Source: Acidobacteriota bacterium
GTDB taxonomy: Bacteria; Acidobacteriota; Vicinamibacteria; Vicinamibacterales; UBA2999
Assembly (NCBI GenBank): GCA_020851835.1
Contig: JADZBZ010000431.1
Span: 1-14,725, forward strand
Length of the DNA: 14,725 nucleotides
Direction: 5' to 3'
The translations under genes and the position numbers were made by a program. Below the pieces are notes generated by a model. It did no database searches. It saw only the letters and a program-made list of their open reading frames with translations, and had not been told where the DNA came from. This document shows, one piece after another, positions 6,638 through 14,725 of the stretch (positions within the stretch are counted from its first letter, which is position 1; each line of letters opens with the position of its first letter).

Positions 6638-8602
6638 GTGGACCAGACCCTGACCCCCTGCGACACACGGCCCTACCTGCTGGAGCAGATCGACGACGCG
6701 GCGGTGGTGCAGCTCTATGCGGATGGCTTCGAGACGCTGCCGACGGGGGAGAAAATCCTCGTCTGGCATCTCTACCGGGCGGCGCTGGCCGGCCGCGACA
6801 TTTATTACGACCAGCGCTATCGGCACAACCTCGAGATGCGCGCGGTGCTCGAGGCCGTCATCACGCACCCGGCCGGAATCGCCGGCCACGTTCTAGCCGA
6901 GATCGTGCGCTACACGAAGCTCTTCTGGCTGAACACCGGCCCCTACCACAACCTGACCGCGCGCAAGTTCGTCCTGCGCCTTTCCGTCGAGGACATGGCC
7001 GAGGCCGTGACCCGCGCCGGCGCCAACGGCGCCGCGCTGACGCTCGATCCGGGCGAAACGCCCGCGGCGATGGTGGCACGCCTGGCGCCGATGTTCTTCG
7101 ACCCCACCTTCGACCCGACCGTCACCTGCAAGACGCCGGGGGAGGGCCGCGACATCCTGGCCGCCAGCGCGAACAATCTCTATCACGGCGTCACGATGGC
7201 CGATCTCGAGGGCTTCCGCGAGCAGCACCCGCTCAACTCGCGCCTCGTGAAGCGCGACGGTCGCCTCATCGAGGAGGTCTACCGCGTGGGCGGCCGGTAC
7301 CACCACTGCATCGTCCGCATCGTGAGGCACCTCCGCGAGGCGGCGGCGGTGGCACCGGCTGGGCTTCGCCCGGCCCTCGAGGCGCTCGTACGGTTCTACG
7401 AAACCGGTGACGATCGGGATCGTGAGGCCTTCGACATCGCGTGGGTGCAGAACCACGACACCACCGTGGACACGATGAACGGCTTCATCGAGGTGTACAT
7501 GGACCCGCGCGGCGCGAAGGGCTCGTGGGAAGGCTTGGTCTACTACAGCAACCCGGAGAAGACGGGGAAGATTCGCACCCTGGCCGCCCACGCGCAATGG
7601 TTCGAGGACCACCTGCCGGTGGACCCGCGCTTTCGGAAGCCGACGGTGCGGGGTGTGTCGGCCATGGCCATCGAGGTCGTCGTCGAAGCCGGCGATTCGG
7701 GCCCGCTCACGCCCATCGGTGTGAACCTCCCCAACGACCAGCGCATCCGCGAGCGGTACGGCAGCAAGTCGGTTTCCCTGTCGAACGCGCTCGAGGCCTA
7801 CGAGCGCTCCCAGCCCGACAGCTTTCGGCAGGAATTCTCGTGGGACGAAGCCGAGGCTGACCGCGCGCGGCAATGGGCCGCGTTTGCCAGCGAGCTGACC
7901 ACCGAAATCCACGAGGTGCTCGGGCACGGATCGGGGCGGATGGCCGACGGCTTGACAGGCCAGCCGCAGGACCTGCTCAAGGAGCAGTACTCCGCGCTCG
8001 AGGAATCGCGGGCGGATCTGGTGGCGCTGTACTTCGTCGCCGATCCCTACCTGGCCGCCATCGGCCTCGTCGCGTCCGAAGACCAGCCGGCGATCGTCCG
8101 AGCCGAGTACGAAGCCTACGCCCGCAACGCGCTCGTGCAGTTGCGCCGCGTGCGCGAAGGCACGTCGATCGAGGAAGACCACATGCGCAACCGACAGGCG
8201 ATCGTCCACTGGTTGCTGGCTCACACGCGCGCGATCGAGGTGCGGCGCCGCGAGGGCAAGACCTATTACGTCGTCACCGACACGGACCTGTTTCGTGGGG
8301 GCGTGGCGAAGCTGCTGGCCGAGGTGCAACGCATCAAGTCGCAGGGCGACTACCGGACGGCGCGCGACCTGTTCGATACCTACGGCGTTCACTTCGATCC
8401 AGTACTTCGCGACGAGATCGTGGCCAGGGTGGATCGATTGAAACTGCCCTCCTACACGGGGTTCGTCATGCCGAAGCTGTCACCCGTCTACGCCGGGGAC
8501 GGGACGATCGTGGACGTGACCATTTCGTATCCGGGCGATCTGACGGTGCAGATGCTGGAGTACTCGGGCGCGGCAGGAGGAGGCGTGGAGCATGGCGCGT
8601 GA
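6638..8602 (+). CDS. M49 family peptidase (dipeptidyl-peptidase III-like)
   Basis: A 654-residue zinc metallopeptidase of family M49, which removes dipeptides from the N terminus of oligopeptides in the cytoplasm. The hallmark HEXXGH motif is present as HEVLGHGSG (His425, Glu426, His430), with the third zinc ligand in EESRADL (Glu456). The interval between the motifs is about 30 residues, shorter than in the human enzyme but like other bacterial members. Other family-like stretches are QNHDTTVDTMNGFIEVYMDP and YYSNPEKTGKIRTLA. The start is a GTG at 6638 with GGAG only 3 bases upstream. The open frame runs much further upstream but there overlaps the nuclease gene out of phase and has arginine/serine-rich shadow composition. 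No signal peptide is visible. It lies 46 bases after the nuclease gene, and its last 11 bases overlap the next gene. Confidence 0.92.
   Translation: MDQTLTPCDTRPYLLEQIDDAAVVQLYADGFETLPTGEKILVWHLYRAALAGRDIYYDQRYRHNLEMRAVLEAVITHPAGIAGHVLAEIVRYTKLFWLNTGPYHNLTARKFVLRLSVEDMAEAVTRAGANGAALTLDPGETPAAMVARLAPMFFDPTFDPTVTCKTPGEGRDILAASANNLYHGVTMADLEGFREQHPLNSRLVKRDGRLIEEVYRVGGRYHHCIVRIVRHLREAAAVAPAGLRPALEALVRFYETGDDRDREAFDIAWVQNHDTTVDTMNGFIEVYMDPRGAKGSWEGLVYYSNPEKTGKIRTLAAHAQWFEDHLPVDPRFRKPTVRGVSAMAIEVVVEAGDSGPLTPIGVNLPNDQRIRERYGSKSVSLSNALEAYERSQPDSFRQEFSWDEAEADRARQWAAFASELTTEIHEVLGHGSGRMADGLTGQPQDLLKEQYSALEESRADLVALYFVADPYLAAIGLVASEDQPAIVRAEYEAYARNALVQLRRVREGTSIEEDHMRNRQAIVHWLLAHTRAIEVRRREGKTYYVVTDTDLFRGGVAKLLAEVQRIKSQGDYRTARDLFDTYGVHFDPVLRDEIVARVDRLKLPSYTGFVMPKLSPVYAGDGTIVDVTISYPGDLTVQMLEYSGAAGGGVEHGA
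8575..8583 (+). promoter_or_regulatory. Strong ribosome binding site inside the end of the M49 gene
   Basis: AGGAGGAGG lies 8 bases before the ATG at 8592 and is the clearest Shine-Dalgarno sequence of this gene run. It fixes the start of the HEAT/cyclophilin gene even though that start lies within the last codons of the peptidase gene, pointing to coupled translation. Confidence 0.7.
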
Positions 8603-10667
8603 GGCGGCACGGTGGGGCCGCGGCGTCCTGATAGCGGCCTGGCTGGCGGCGCCGGCTGCGGCACTGGCTCAGCCGCCGGCCTCGCGGCAGGCGCAGGAGG
8701 CGGCGCTCGAGAAGATCCTGCAGGCCGAGGATGCCCGCGACGCCGACGCCATCCGCCAGGCCATGGCGGCGGGGGCGCATCGGCGCGTCGGGATTCGCGC
8801 GCTGGGACGGCTGGAACAGCCCGAGCTGATCCGGTACGTGGCGCCTGCGCTGAGCGACGCCGTGGGCATTCGCGCCGAGGCGGCCTGGGCGCTCGCGCAA
8901 CTGGCGCGGACACCAGAGGCGGTGGCCCAGGTGCAGCCGCTGCTCGTCGACCGTGCCGCGCAGGATGCCGAGTCCGGCCTGTGGGAGGTCTGGGGCGAGA
9001 TGGCGGCAGCGCTCGGTCGGCTCCCGTATGCCACGGCCGAACAGGCGGCGCTGACCGAGGCGGTGCTGGCCGAACACCTGCCGGCGCCCGACTCGTTTGC
9101 CGAGCCCGAAACCTCGGCGGTCATGGGGTCGGTGCGCGGGTTGGAGGCTCTGGTCCGCGTGAGCGGTAAGGTCGCAGTGCTGCAGCCGCGCACATGGGAC
9201 CGGCTCCGCTGGTCGGCCACATCGCCGCGGCCGCCCGCCGATCCGCGGTCGGCTTGGATCAGGCGGCTCGCCATGGCAGCGCTCGTGTCGGGCGGCGAGA
9301 CGACGGTGTTTGTCATCGACAGCGCGCTCGCCGACCGCGACACCGAGGTGCGCCGGCTTGGCGCCGCGGCCGCGGGCGCCGATGGGCCTCTGGCCGACCG
9401 CGACCGGTTGCTGCGGCGGGCACTGACGGATGCAGACGCGCAGGTGCGTTTCGAGGCGCTCCGATCGTGGGGACGGCGGCTGCAGACCACCACCTGTGCG
9501 CCCATCCGGGCCGCCGTCAAGGATCCCGATCCCCACGTGATGCTCCAGGCCGTCGATCTGTTGGGAGCGCCCTGTCCCGAATCGGAGGGACCGCCCACCG
9601 AGCTGAACGCGCTGATCGAGACGCCGTCGGTCGGCCCGCGCAACTGGCACGCGCCCGCGCATGCGCTTGTCGCGCTCGCCCGCCGAAGTCCCAACCAGGC
9701 ACGGCGGTTCCTTCCGCGATTCACGACCCACCCCATCTGGCAGGTGCGGATGTACGCCGCGCGCGCGGCCGGCGCGATCGGCTCGGTTGGCGTGCTGACG
9801 GCCTTTGGCAGCGATCCCCACCCCAACGTGCGCGAGGCGGCTCTGAGCGCGCTCATCGAGGCCAAGCGCCCCGAAGCCGCGGACGCGGCCCTGGCGGCGC
9901 TTGCCAGCGACGACCACCGGCTCGTGCTCACGGCGACGCACGGGCTCACCGGGCCGGATGTGACGCCCCGGGCCGTACCGGCCCTGCTGGCGGCGCTCGT
10001 CCGGCTGACCGCCCAGGGCAAGGACACGTCGCGCGACCCGCGCATGGCCATACTGGATCGGCTGCAGGCACTGGGCAGCCGGAACCTGGCCCGGGCGCTC
10101 GACGCCTATCTGACCGACTTCGATCCGGCTGTGGCGGCCAAGGCGGCCGACATTCTCTCGGCGTGGGACGGATCGCCCCGGACACCGGCGCCGCGTCCCA
10201 TGCGCGCGCCCGCACCGACGCTCGCCGCGATCGAGGAGTTGCGCGACCGGCGGCTTCGGGTGACCGTGGCCGGGCGGGGCAGCTTCGACGTCGCCCTCGA
10301 CGTGGACTTCGCGCCCTTGTCCAGCGCGCGCATTGCCGGACGAGCGGGCGAAGGCTACTACAACGGCCTTACTTTCCACCGCGTGGCGCCCAATTTCGTG
10401 ATCCAGGGCGGCAGCCCCGGTGCCAACGAGTACGCGGGCGACGTGCGCTTCATGCGAGACGAGGTCGGCCTGCACCGGCGCGGCACGGTGGGCATCTCGA
10501 CCCGCGGCCGCGATACGGGCGACGCGCAGATCTTCGTCAACCTCGTGGACTCGCCCCGGCTCGATCACCAATACACGGTGTTCGGGACGGTGGTTGCCGG
10601 CATGGATGTCGTGGACGGCATCCTGGAAGGTGACGTGATCGAGCGCGTCGAGCGCGTCGGTCCATGA
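8592..10667 (+). CDS. Exported HEAT-repeat protein with C-terminal cyclophilin-type peptidyl-prolyl isomerase
   Basis: A 691-residue fusion. Residues 1-26 form a signal peptide (basic MAREAARWGR, hydrophobic core, cleavage near ALAQ), so the protein should be periplasmic; there is no lipobox Cys. Residues about 40-520 are a string of degenerate HEAT-type helical repeats, for example AVGIRAEAAWALAQLA, DAQVRFEALRSWG, WQVRMYAARAAGAIG and NVREAALSALIEA. After a Pro-rich linker (about 525-540), residues about 550-691 form a cyclophilin domain. It shows FHRVAPNFVIQGG (Arg597, Phe602 and Gln605, equivalent to CypA R55, F60, Q63), DAQIFVN (Gln646, Phe648) and LDHQYTVFG. The CypA Trp121 position is not Trp and His126 is replaced by Tyr661, common in bacterial cyclophilins and predicting low cyclosporin sensitivity. 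Likely role: a folding factor whose HEAT array binds partner proteins. It overlaps the peptidase gene by 11 bases. Confidence 0.93.
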   Translation: MAREAARWGRGVLIAAWLAAPAAALAQPPASRQAQEAALEKILQAEDARDADAIRQAMAAGAHRRVGIRALGRLEQPELIRYVAPALSDAVGIRAEAAWALAQLARTPEAVAQVQPLLVDRAAQDAESGLWEVWGEMAAALGRLPYATAEQAALTEAVLAEHLPAPDSFAEPETSAVMGSVRGLEALVRVSGKVAVLQPRTWDRLRWSATSPRPPADPRSAWIRRLAMAALVSGGETTVFVIDSALADRDTEVRRLGAAAAGADGPLADRDRLLRRALTDADAQVRFEALRSWGRRLQTTTCAPIRAAVKDPDPHVMLQAVDLLGAPCPESEGPPTELNALIETPSVGPRNWHAPAHALVALARRSPNQARRFLPRFTTHPIWQVRMYAARAAGAIGSVGVLTAFGSDPHPNVREAALSALIEAKRPEAADAALAALASDDHRLVLTATHGLTGPDVTPRAVPALLAALVRLTAQGKDTSRDPRMAILDRLQALGSRNLARALDAYLTDFDPAVAAKAADILSAWDGSPRTPAPRPMRAPAPTLAAIEELRDRRLRVTVAGRGSFDVALDVDFAPLSSARIAGRAGEGYYNGLTFHRVAPNFVIQGGSPGANEYAGDVRFMRDEVGLHRRGTVGISTRGRDTGDAQIFVNLVDSPRLDHQYTVFGTVVAGMDVVDGILEGDVIERVERVGP

Positions 10668-10680
10668 CGGCGACGCGCGC

Positions 10681-11844
10681 ATGATCTCGTCGCGGCTGCC
10701 TTCGGATCTGTCGCCCAACGCCGTGTCGGCGGCGCTGGCGTGGCGGCGTGCCGCGGAGCAGCCCGTGATCGACCTCACCGAGTCGAACCCGACGCGCGTG
10801 GGGCTGAGCTACCCCGCGGATCTACTGGCGCCGCTGGCCGATCCGGCCGCGCTCGTCTACGACCCACAGCCGCTGGGCCTGTGGACCGCCCGGGAGGCGG
10901 TGGCCGCAGACCTCGGGCGTCATGGCCTGGCCATCGACCCTGCCGACGTCACGCTCACGGCCAGCACGAGCGAAGCCTACGCGCTGCTCTTCAAGCTGTT
11001 CTGCAACCCCGGCGACCGCGTGCTCGTGCCCCAGCCAAGCTACCCGCTGTTCGACCACCTGACGCGTGTGGAGGCCGTCGAAGCCGCGCCCTACCTGCTC
11101 GAGTATCACGGCGCCTGGCGCATCGATCTGGCCTCGGTGATCCACGCGGTGACGCCACGGTCGCGTGCCATCCTGGTGGTGTCGCCGAACAACCCGACCG
11201 GGTCCTGCCTGCATCGCGACGACCTCGCCGCGCTCGTGCAGGTCTGTGCGGACCACGGCCTGGCCCTCATCGGCGACGAGGTCTTTCTCGACTACCCGCT
11301 CGATCCGGCGCCGGGCGCGGCGCCGGTACTCTCGCAGCAGGAGGTGCTCACCTGCGCCCTTGGAGGGCTGTCGAAGGCAGGGGGGCTGCCGCAGGTCAAG
11401 CTCGCGTGGATTGCATGGGGCGGCCCGGCGCCGGCGCGGACCCGCACGCTGCACGCCTATGAGATCATGGCCGACAGTTACCTGTCGGTGTCCACGCCAG
11501 TGCAGGTCGCTGCTCCGGCGCTGCTCAAGGGTTCGTCCGCCATCCGCGAGCAGCTGCTCGGGCGCGTGCGGAGAAACCTCGAGGCGCTTCGCGCGGCCTG
11601 CGCCGCGCATCCGTCCGTGACCACGCTTCGCGTCGAGGGAGGCTGGTCCGCCGTTCTGCGGGTGCCCGCGGTCCGGACGGAAGAGGAGCTGGTTGTGACG
11701 CTCGTGACGGAGGAAGGCGTGCTCGTGCACCCCGGCTACTTCTTCGACTTTTCCTGCGAGGCTTTCGTGGTGGTGAGCCTCATCGTGGCGCCGTCGACGT
11801 TCGACCGGGGCATCGCGCGCGTGCTGGCGCGGGGCGGCGCGTGA
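10681..11844 (+). CDS. PLP-dependent aminotransferase (class I/II, fold type I)
   Basis: A 387-residue cytoplasmic PLP enzyme of the class I/II aminotransferase family. Visible motifs are DLTESNPT near residue 31, SPNNPTG (168-174; Asn171 should contact the cofactor), IGDEVFLDYP (Asp199 near the PLP ring nitrogen) and GGLSKAGGLPQVKLAW, with Lys232 forming the internal aldimine. Two positions usually held by Arg differ. The SK-downstream phosphate-contacting Arg is Lys240, and the C-terminal segment that normally reads like YVRIAL is AFVVVSL (361-367), leaving no Arg for the substrate carboxylate. The enzyme may therefore bind its substrate differently from aspartate or alanine aminotransferases. 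Known relatives transfer amino groups between amino acids and 2-oxo acids; substrate unknown. It starts 13 bases after the HEAT/cyclophilin gene without a strong ribosome site, and its stop overlaps the GTG start of the glucanotransferase gene. Confidence 0.9.
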   Translation: MISSRLPSDLSPNAVSAALAWRRAAEQPVIDLTESNPTRVGLSYPADLLAPLADPAALVYDPQPLGLWTAREAVAADLGRHGLAIDPADVTLTASTSEAYALLFKLFCNPGDRVLVPQPSYPLFDHLTRVEAVEAAPYLLEYHGAWRIDLASVIHAVTPRSRAILVVSPNNPTGSCLHRDDLAALVQVCADHGLALIGDEVFLDYPLDPAPGAAPVLSQQEVLTCALGGLSKAGGLPQVKLAWIAWGGPAPARTRTLHAYEIMADSYLSVSTPVQVAAPALLKGSSAIREQLLGRVRRNLEALRAACAAHPSVTTLRVEGGWSAVLRVPAVRTEEELVVTLVTEEGVLVHPGYFFDFSCEAFVVVSLIVAPSTFDRGIARVLARGGA

Positions 11845-13316
11845 GGCGCGCCAGCGGCATCAGCGTGCCGTTGTTCTCGCTGGTCACCTCCCGCAGCTGG
11901 GGCCTCGGCGAGTTCCCCGACCTCGTGGACTTCGCCGCGTGGGCGAGCGGCGCCCGGCAGTCGGTGATCCAGATCCTGCCGGTGATGGAACTGCCCGACG
12001 ACGAGCGATCGCCCTATTCCGCCCTCAGCTCGTTCGCCCTCGATCCCGCCTACATCGCCCTTCGCCAGGTCGTGGATTTCGAAGCCATCGGCGGCGAGTT
12101 GGCTTTCGAGGCGGATGACCGTCTGGCGCTCGAGGACATCCGGCGGGCGGCGATCATCCCGTATCGCGAGGTGCGCCGCCTCAAACACCGATGGCTACGG
12201 CGAGCATGGGAGCGGTTCGTCAGGCTCGAGATGGCCGCTTCGACGCCGCGTGCCCGGGCCTTCGACGACTTCTGTCGGCAGGAGGCGCGGTGGCTCGACG
12301 ACTATGCCGTCTTTCGCGCCGCACTCGCCCGGCACCAGAGCCGGGCGTGGTGGGACTGGCCAGACGGCTTGCGGGTCGGCGACGACGCCGCGTGTCGGGC
12401 GGCCCGGGCCGTGGCCGGCGAAGACGAAATCGGCTACCGCAAGTATCTGCAATGGGTGGCCGACACCCAGTGGCGCGAGGCACGGCGCCTCGCGTGGCCG
12501 GCGCGGCTCTTCGGCGACCTGCCGTTCATGATCAGCGCCAACAGCGCGGATGTCTGGCGGCGCCAGCCGCAGTTCCGGCTCGATGCCACTGTCGGCGCCC
12601 CACCCGACGCGTTCGCGCCCGAAGGGCAGGACTGGGGTCTGCCGCCGTGGCGGTGGCAGGCGTTCCAGGAAACGGGCTTCGAGTGGATGCGGCAGCGGGC
12701 GCGTCGGCACGCCGACCTCTTCGACGGCTATCGCATTGACCACCTGGTGGGCCTGTACCGCGCTTGGATCCGACCCATGGACCGGGAGCGGCGCCCGTTC
12801 TTCGACCCCGACGACGAGCCCACGCAGCGCGCGCTGGGCGAGGCCATCATCGGCATCTTCACGGCGAGCGGCGCCGAGCTCGTCGCCGAAGACCTGGGCA
12901 CGGTGCCCGCCTTCGTGCGTGAATCGATCACGGCGCTGGGCGTCCCGGGTTTCAAGGTGCTGCGCTGGGAGCGGCACGGCGACCTACCGGGCGAGCCCTT
13001 CATCGATCCGGCAACTTTCCCGGAGCTCTCGGTCGCCACGACCGGCACCCACGACATCGATCCGCTGGCGGTCGAACTCTCGCCCGAGGAAGTAGATGAA
13101 GCGCTGGCCGACCTCATGGAGTCCGGCTCCTACCTCGCGCTGGTGCCCCTTCAGGACGTGTTCGCGTGGCCCGACCGCATCAACACGCCCAGCCAGGTCG
13201 GCGACCACAACTGGACCTGGCGCGTGCCTCGCCCAGTGGATCAATGGTCGTCGTGGCCCGAGGCCGTCTCGAGGCGGGCGCGTCTGGGCGAATGCGCTCG
13301 CGCAGCCTCACGCTGA
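11841..13316 (+). CDS. malQ: 4-alpha-glucanotransferase (GH77, amylomaltase)
   Basis: A 491-residue cytoplasmic GH77 enzyme, which transfers alpha-1,4-glucan segments between maltodextrins and releases glucose. Family landmarks include PLFSLVTSRSWGLGEFPDL at the start, SPYSALSSFALDP (57-69), FGDLPFMISANSADVW (224-239) and EGQDWGLPPWRW (261-272). The catalytic set is Asp300 in GYRIDHLVGLYR (nucleophile), Glu350 in VAEDLG (acid/base) and Asp405 in TGTHDID (transition-state stabiliser). RINTPSQVGDHNWTWR is near 447-461. The segment after THD is short and divergent. Most GH77 proteins read THDNDT followed by about 70 residues before the RMNxPG block, whereas here THDIDPLAVEL leads to PLQDV after about 30 residues. 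The start is GTG at 11841, the GTGA junction shared with the aminotransferase stop, implying coupled translation. It is the last gene of the plus-strand run, ending 35 bases before the opposing membrane-protein gene. Confidence 0.92.
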   Translation: MRRASGISVPLFSLVTSRSWGLGEFPDLVDFAAWASGARQSVIQILPVMELPDDERSPYSALSSFALDPAYIALRQVVDFEAIGGELAFEADDRLALEDIRRAAIIPYREVRRLKHRWLRRAWERFVRLEMAASTPRARAFDDFCRQEARWLDDYAVFRAALARHQSRAWWDWPDGLRVGDDAACRAARAVAGEDEIGYRKYLQWVADTQWREARRLAWPARLFGDLPFMISANSADVWRRQPQFRLDATVGAPPDAFAPEGQDWGLPPWRWQAFQETGFEWMRQRARRHADLFDGYRIDHLVGLYRAWIRPMDRERRPFFDPDDEPTQRALGEAIIGIFTASGAELVAEDLGTVPAFVRESITALGVPGFKVLRWERHGDLPGEPFIDPATFPELSVATTGTHDIDPLAVELSPEEVDEALADLMESGSYLALVPLQDVFAWPDRINTPSQVGDHNWTWRVPRPVDQWSSWPEAVSRRARLGECARAASR

Positions 13317-13351
13317 GCCGGCGCGATCCGCGTCATCATGCCCGGCTTCCA

Positions 13352-14725
13352 TCACCAGCGAACGGCGGGCCGCACGCCCACGCAGCCTCCGAGCCGGACG
13401 ATCTCCGGCCGAGGGAGACCATCGGGGCGCAGGGGAGCCGTCGCGTCGCGCGGGACGGGCGGCAGGCGCAGATCGACTACGGCCACGGCCCCTCGCGCCG
13501 TGAATCCCCGGTAGTCCACGATGCGGCCGAACCGGCTGGCGCGGTCGAGCAGCAAATCGTCGAAGTGCGGCGGCACATCGTCGAAGCGAAAGCCGAGATA
13601 GACGAGTGCCCGGGAGTGGCGCCTCAAGAGATCGTTCAACTCGTCCGGGCGGCAGTCGTCCCCCGCGGCCAGGTAGGCTTCGACCAGCGGCGTGCCATCG
13701 GGTAAGGTGCGTCCAGAGTGTGGCCCCGAGACCGGCACGCGTCCGTACCACCACACCGCCGGCAGCGCGAGATGCGTGGTGATCACCACGTCGCCCGGAG
13801 CGCGGAGCGCGATGAGCCAGGCCATGGCCGCTCGGTCGTTCAGATCGTGGTTGGCCGACGGCTGCCGGAGGCGAAGGCGTTGTTCCAGCCCGCCCTCGTG
13901 CGCGATATCGGCCGTGGCGAGCAGCGCGACGATGACGAGTAGCCCGGCGAAGGCGGCGCGAGGCCAGTGCGACGCCCCGGCCGCGCGCCGCAGGCGGGTG
14001 AGGCCGGCATCGAAGCCAGCGGCGATGCCGAAGTACATTGCCGGAACGGCCCACAGCGCGAGCCGCTCGTACATGGGGACGAGCCGGAGCACCGCCAGGG
14101 CGCACATCGACAGGGGCACCAGGGCGAGGGCGCGGCCCACCCGCAGGCGGTGTGCCGCCAGGGCCAGCCCGCAGAGCACGGCACCCCAGAAGAGCAGCGG
14201 GTAGGAGGCGCCGGCAGGCTTGACGGCCGCCGACGCGAGCTGGCGGAGGAGCCACAGTCCGGTGTCGGCCGCGGTCGCCGAGACCGGAGGGAGCGCAAAG
14301 GCCCAGTAGGACTGGAGGCGTGCGCTCCCGGCGGCCGCGGCGAGCGTGATCCCGTAGACGGTCCCCACCGAGGCCAGCCAGACGGCGCCGTTCAGCGCGA
14401 ACCCGGGCGCTGCCTGCCAGCCCTCGCGGCGCCAGGCGGTGAAGGCCAGCACCACTATGCAGGCCGGCGCGATGAAGAGCGCGCCGTTCGACACGCACAT
14501 GGCCGCGACGGCGATCGTCCACCAGAGACGCCGCCGATGGGCCGCGTCAGGCGGCGCGGTCTCACTGGCCCACGCGGCGAGGCCGGGGAGGGCCAGGCCC
14601 CAGAACGCGTCAGCCGAGTAGGGCTTCAGCTCGAGGGCGTGATAGACGAGCCACGGACCGAGTCCGCACAGGACGACCAGGCTCGCGGCGCCGATGGGCT
14701 GCAGCCAACGCCGGCCCACCCAGAC
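13352..14725 (-). CDS. Polytopic membrane protein, glycosyltransferase-39-like (5' end outside the window)
   Basis: This frame is open to the right edge of the window, so about 457 C-terminal residues are visible and the real start is probably outside. A GTG at 14719 is in frame, but the protein there looks internal. About 27 residues in is the text ELKPYSADAF, which in lipid-linked-sugar glycosyltransferases of the GT39/PMT_2 type follows the first luminal loop. About eight or more hydrophobic helices follow. The last about 175 residues form a soluble tail with VITTHLALPAVWWYGRVPVS and a later stretch LPDGTPLVEAYLAAGDDCRPDELNDLL. The tail probably faces the periplasm. These proteins usually transfer a sugar from a polyprenyl-phosphate donor to a lipid or protein. 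The catalytic N-terminal acidic residues lie outside the window, so the activity is not established. It is convergent with the glucanotransferase gene. Confidence 0.75.
   Translation of the reverse strand, partial: VWVGRRWLQPIGAASLVVLCGLGPWLVYHALELKPYSADAFWGLALPGLAAWASETAPPDAAHRRRLWWTIAVAAMCVSNGALFIAPACIVVLAFTAWRREGWQAAPGFALNGAVWLASVGTVYGITLAAAAGSARLQSYWAFALPPVSATAADTGLWLLRQLASAAVKPAGASYPLLFWGAVLCGLALAAHRLRVGRALALVPLSMCALAVLRLVPMYERLALWAVPAMYFGIAAGFDAGLTRLRRAAGASHWPRAAFAGLLVIVALLATADIAHEGGLEQRLRLRQPSANHDLNDRAAMAWLIALRAPGDVVITTHLALPAVWWYGRVPVSGPHSGRTLPDGTPLVEAYLAAGDDCRPDELNDLLRRHSRALVYLGFRFDDVPPHFDDLLLDRASRFGRIVDYRGFTARGAVAVVDLRLPPVPRDATAPLRPDGLPRPEIVRLGGCVGVRPAVRW

Noticed and set aside
8466..10778. 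770-residue open frame on the minus strand opposite the HEAT/cyclophilin gene
   Set aside because: Shadow of a strongly biased gene: no motifs, composition unlike neighbouring proteins, and the plus strand has unmistakable cyclophilin and signal-peptide sequence.
13316..13347. AGCCGG/CCGGCT stem in the 35-base gap between convergent genes
   Set aside because: Could be a bidirectional terminator, but the stem is only 6 bp with a 20-base loop and has no T-run on either strand.

Overview
The window is a GC-rich (roughly two-thirds G+C) stretch of bacterial chromosome with densely packed genes. The combination of a secreted penicillin-acylase-family hydrolase, an M49 peptidase, a HEAT-repeat/cyclophilin fusion, a sodium:solute symporter with a large charged insert, and clusters of short GC-rich palindromes suggests an Acidobacteriota-like organism, possibly Vicinamibacteria. 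That placement is inference from gene style; there is no rRNA or other marker here. I see no tRNA, rRNA, CRISPR array, insertion sequence, prophage or plasmid backbone.

Layout. (1) Positions 1-971, minus strand: N-terminal part of a secreted penicillin acylase family enzyme that runs off the left edge. A 170-base divergent gap follows, holding a possible near-leaderless promoter for the next gene. (2) Positions 1142-4514, plus strand: an argininosuccinate-lyase-like enzyme, a 28-residue single-pass membrane peptide, a sodium:solute symporter and a 32-residue single-pass membrane peptide, spaced so tightly (2-nt gap, 15-nt gap, 3-nt overlap) that they look like one transcript. (3) Positions 4599-4892, minus strand: a YciI-like small protein. 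(4) Positions 4893-5202: a 310-base gene-free gap with a cluster of palindromic repeats in two opposed orientations. (5) Positions 5203-13316, plus strand: five genes with gaps of at most 46 bases or overlaps: beta-CASP metallo-beta-lactamase nuclease, M49 dipeptidyl-peptidase III family, exported HEAT-repeat/cyclophilin protein, fold-type I aminotransferase, and GH77 4-alpha-glucanotransferase. (6) Positions 13352-14725, minus strand: a polytopic membrane protein of glycosyltransferase-39-like style, cut by the right edge.

How the genes may work together. The first plus-strand cluster couples a lyase of amino-acid-derived substrates with a sodium-driven transporter, so uptake plus catabolism or salvage of a small solute is plausible but unproven. 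The second cluster mixes RNA turnover, peptide breakdown, periplasmic protein folding, amino-acid metabolism and glucan metabolism. It is most simply a housekeeping or catabolic transcription unit without an obvious single pathway.

I did not find a clear new defence, mobile or biosynthetic system. The observations most worth following are the two micro-membrane proteins bracketing the symporter, the palindromic repeat cluster, and three enzymes whose active-site neighbourhoods depart from the family norm (lyase, aminotransferase, glucanotransferase).
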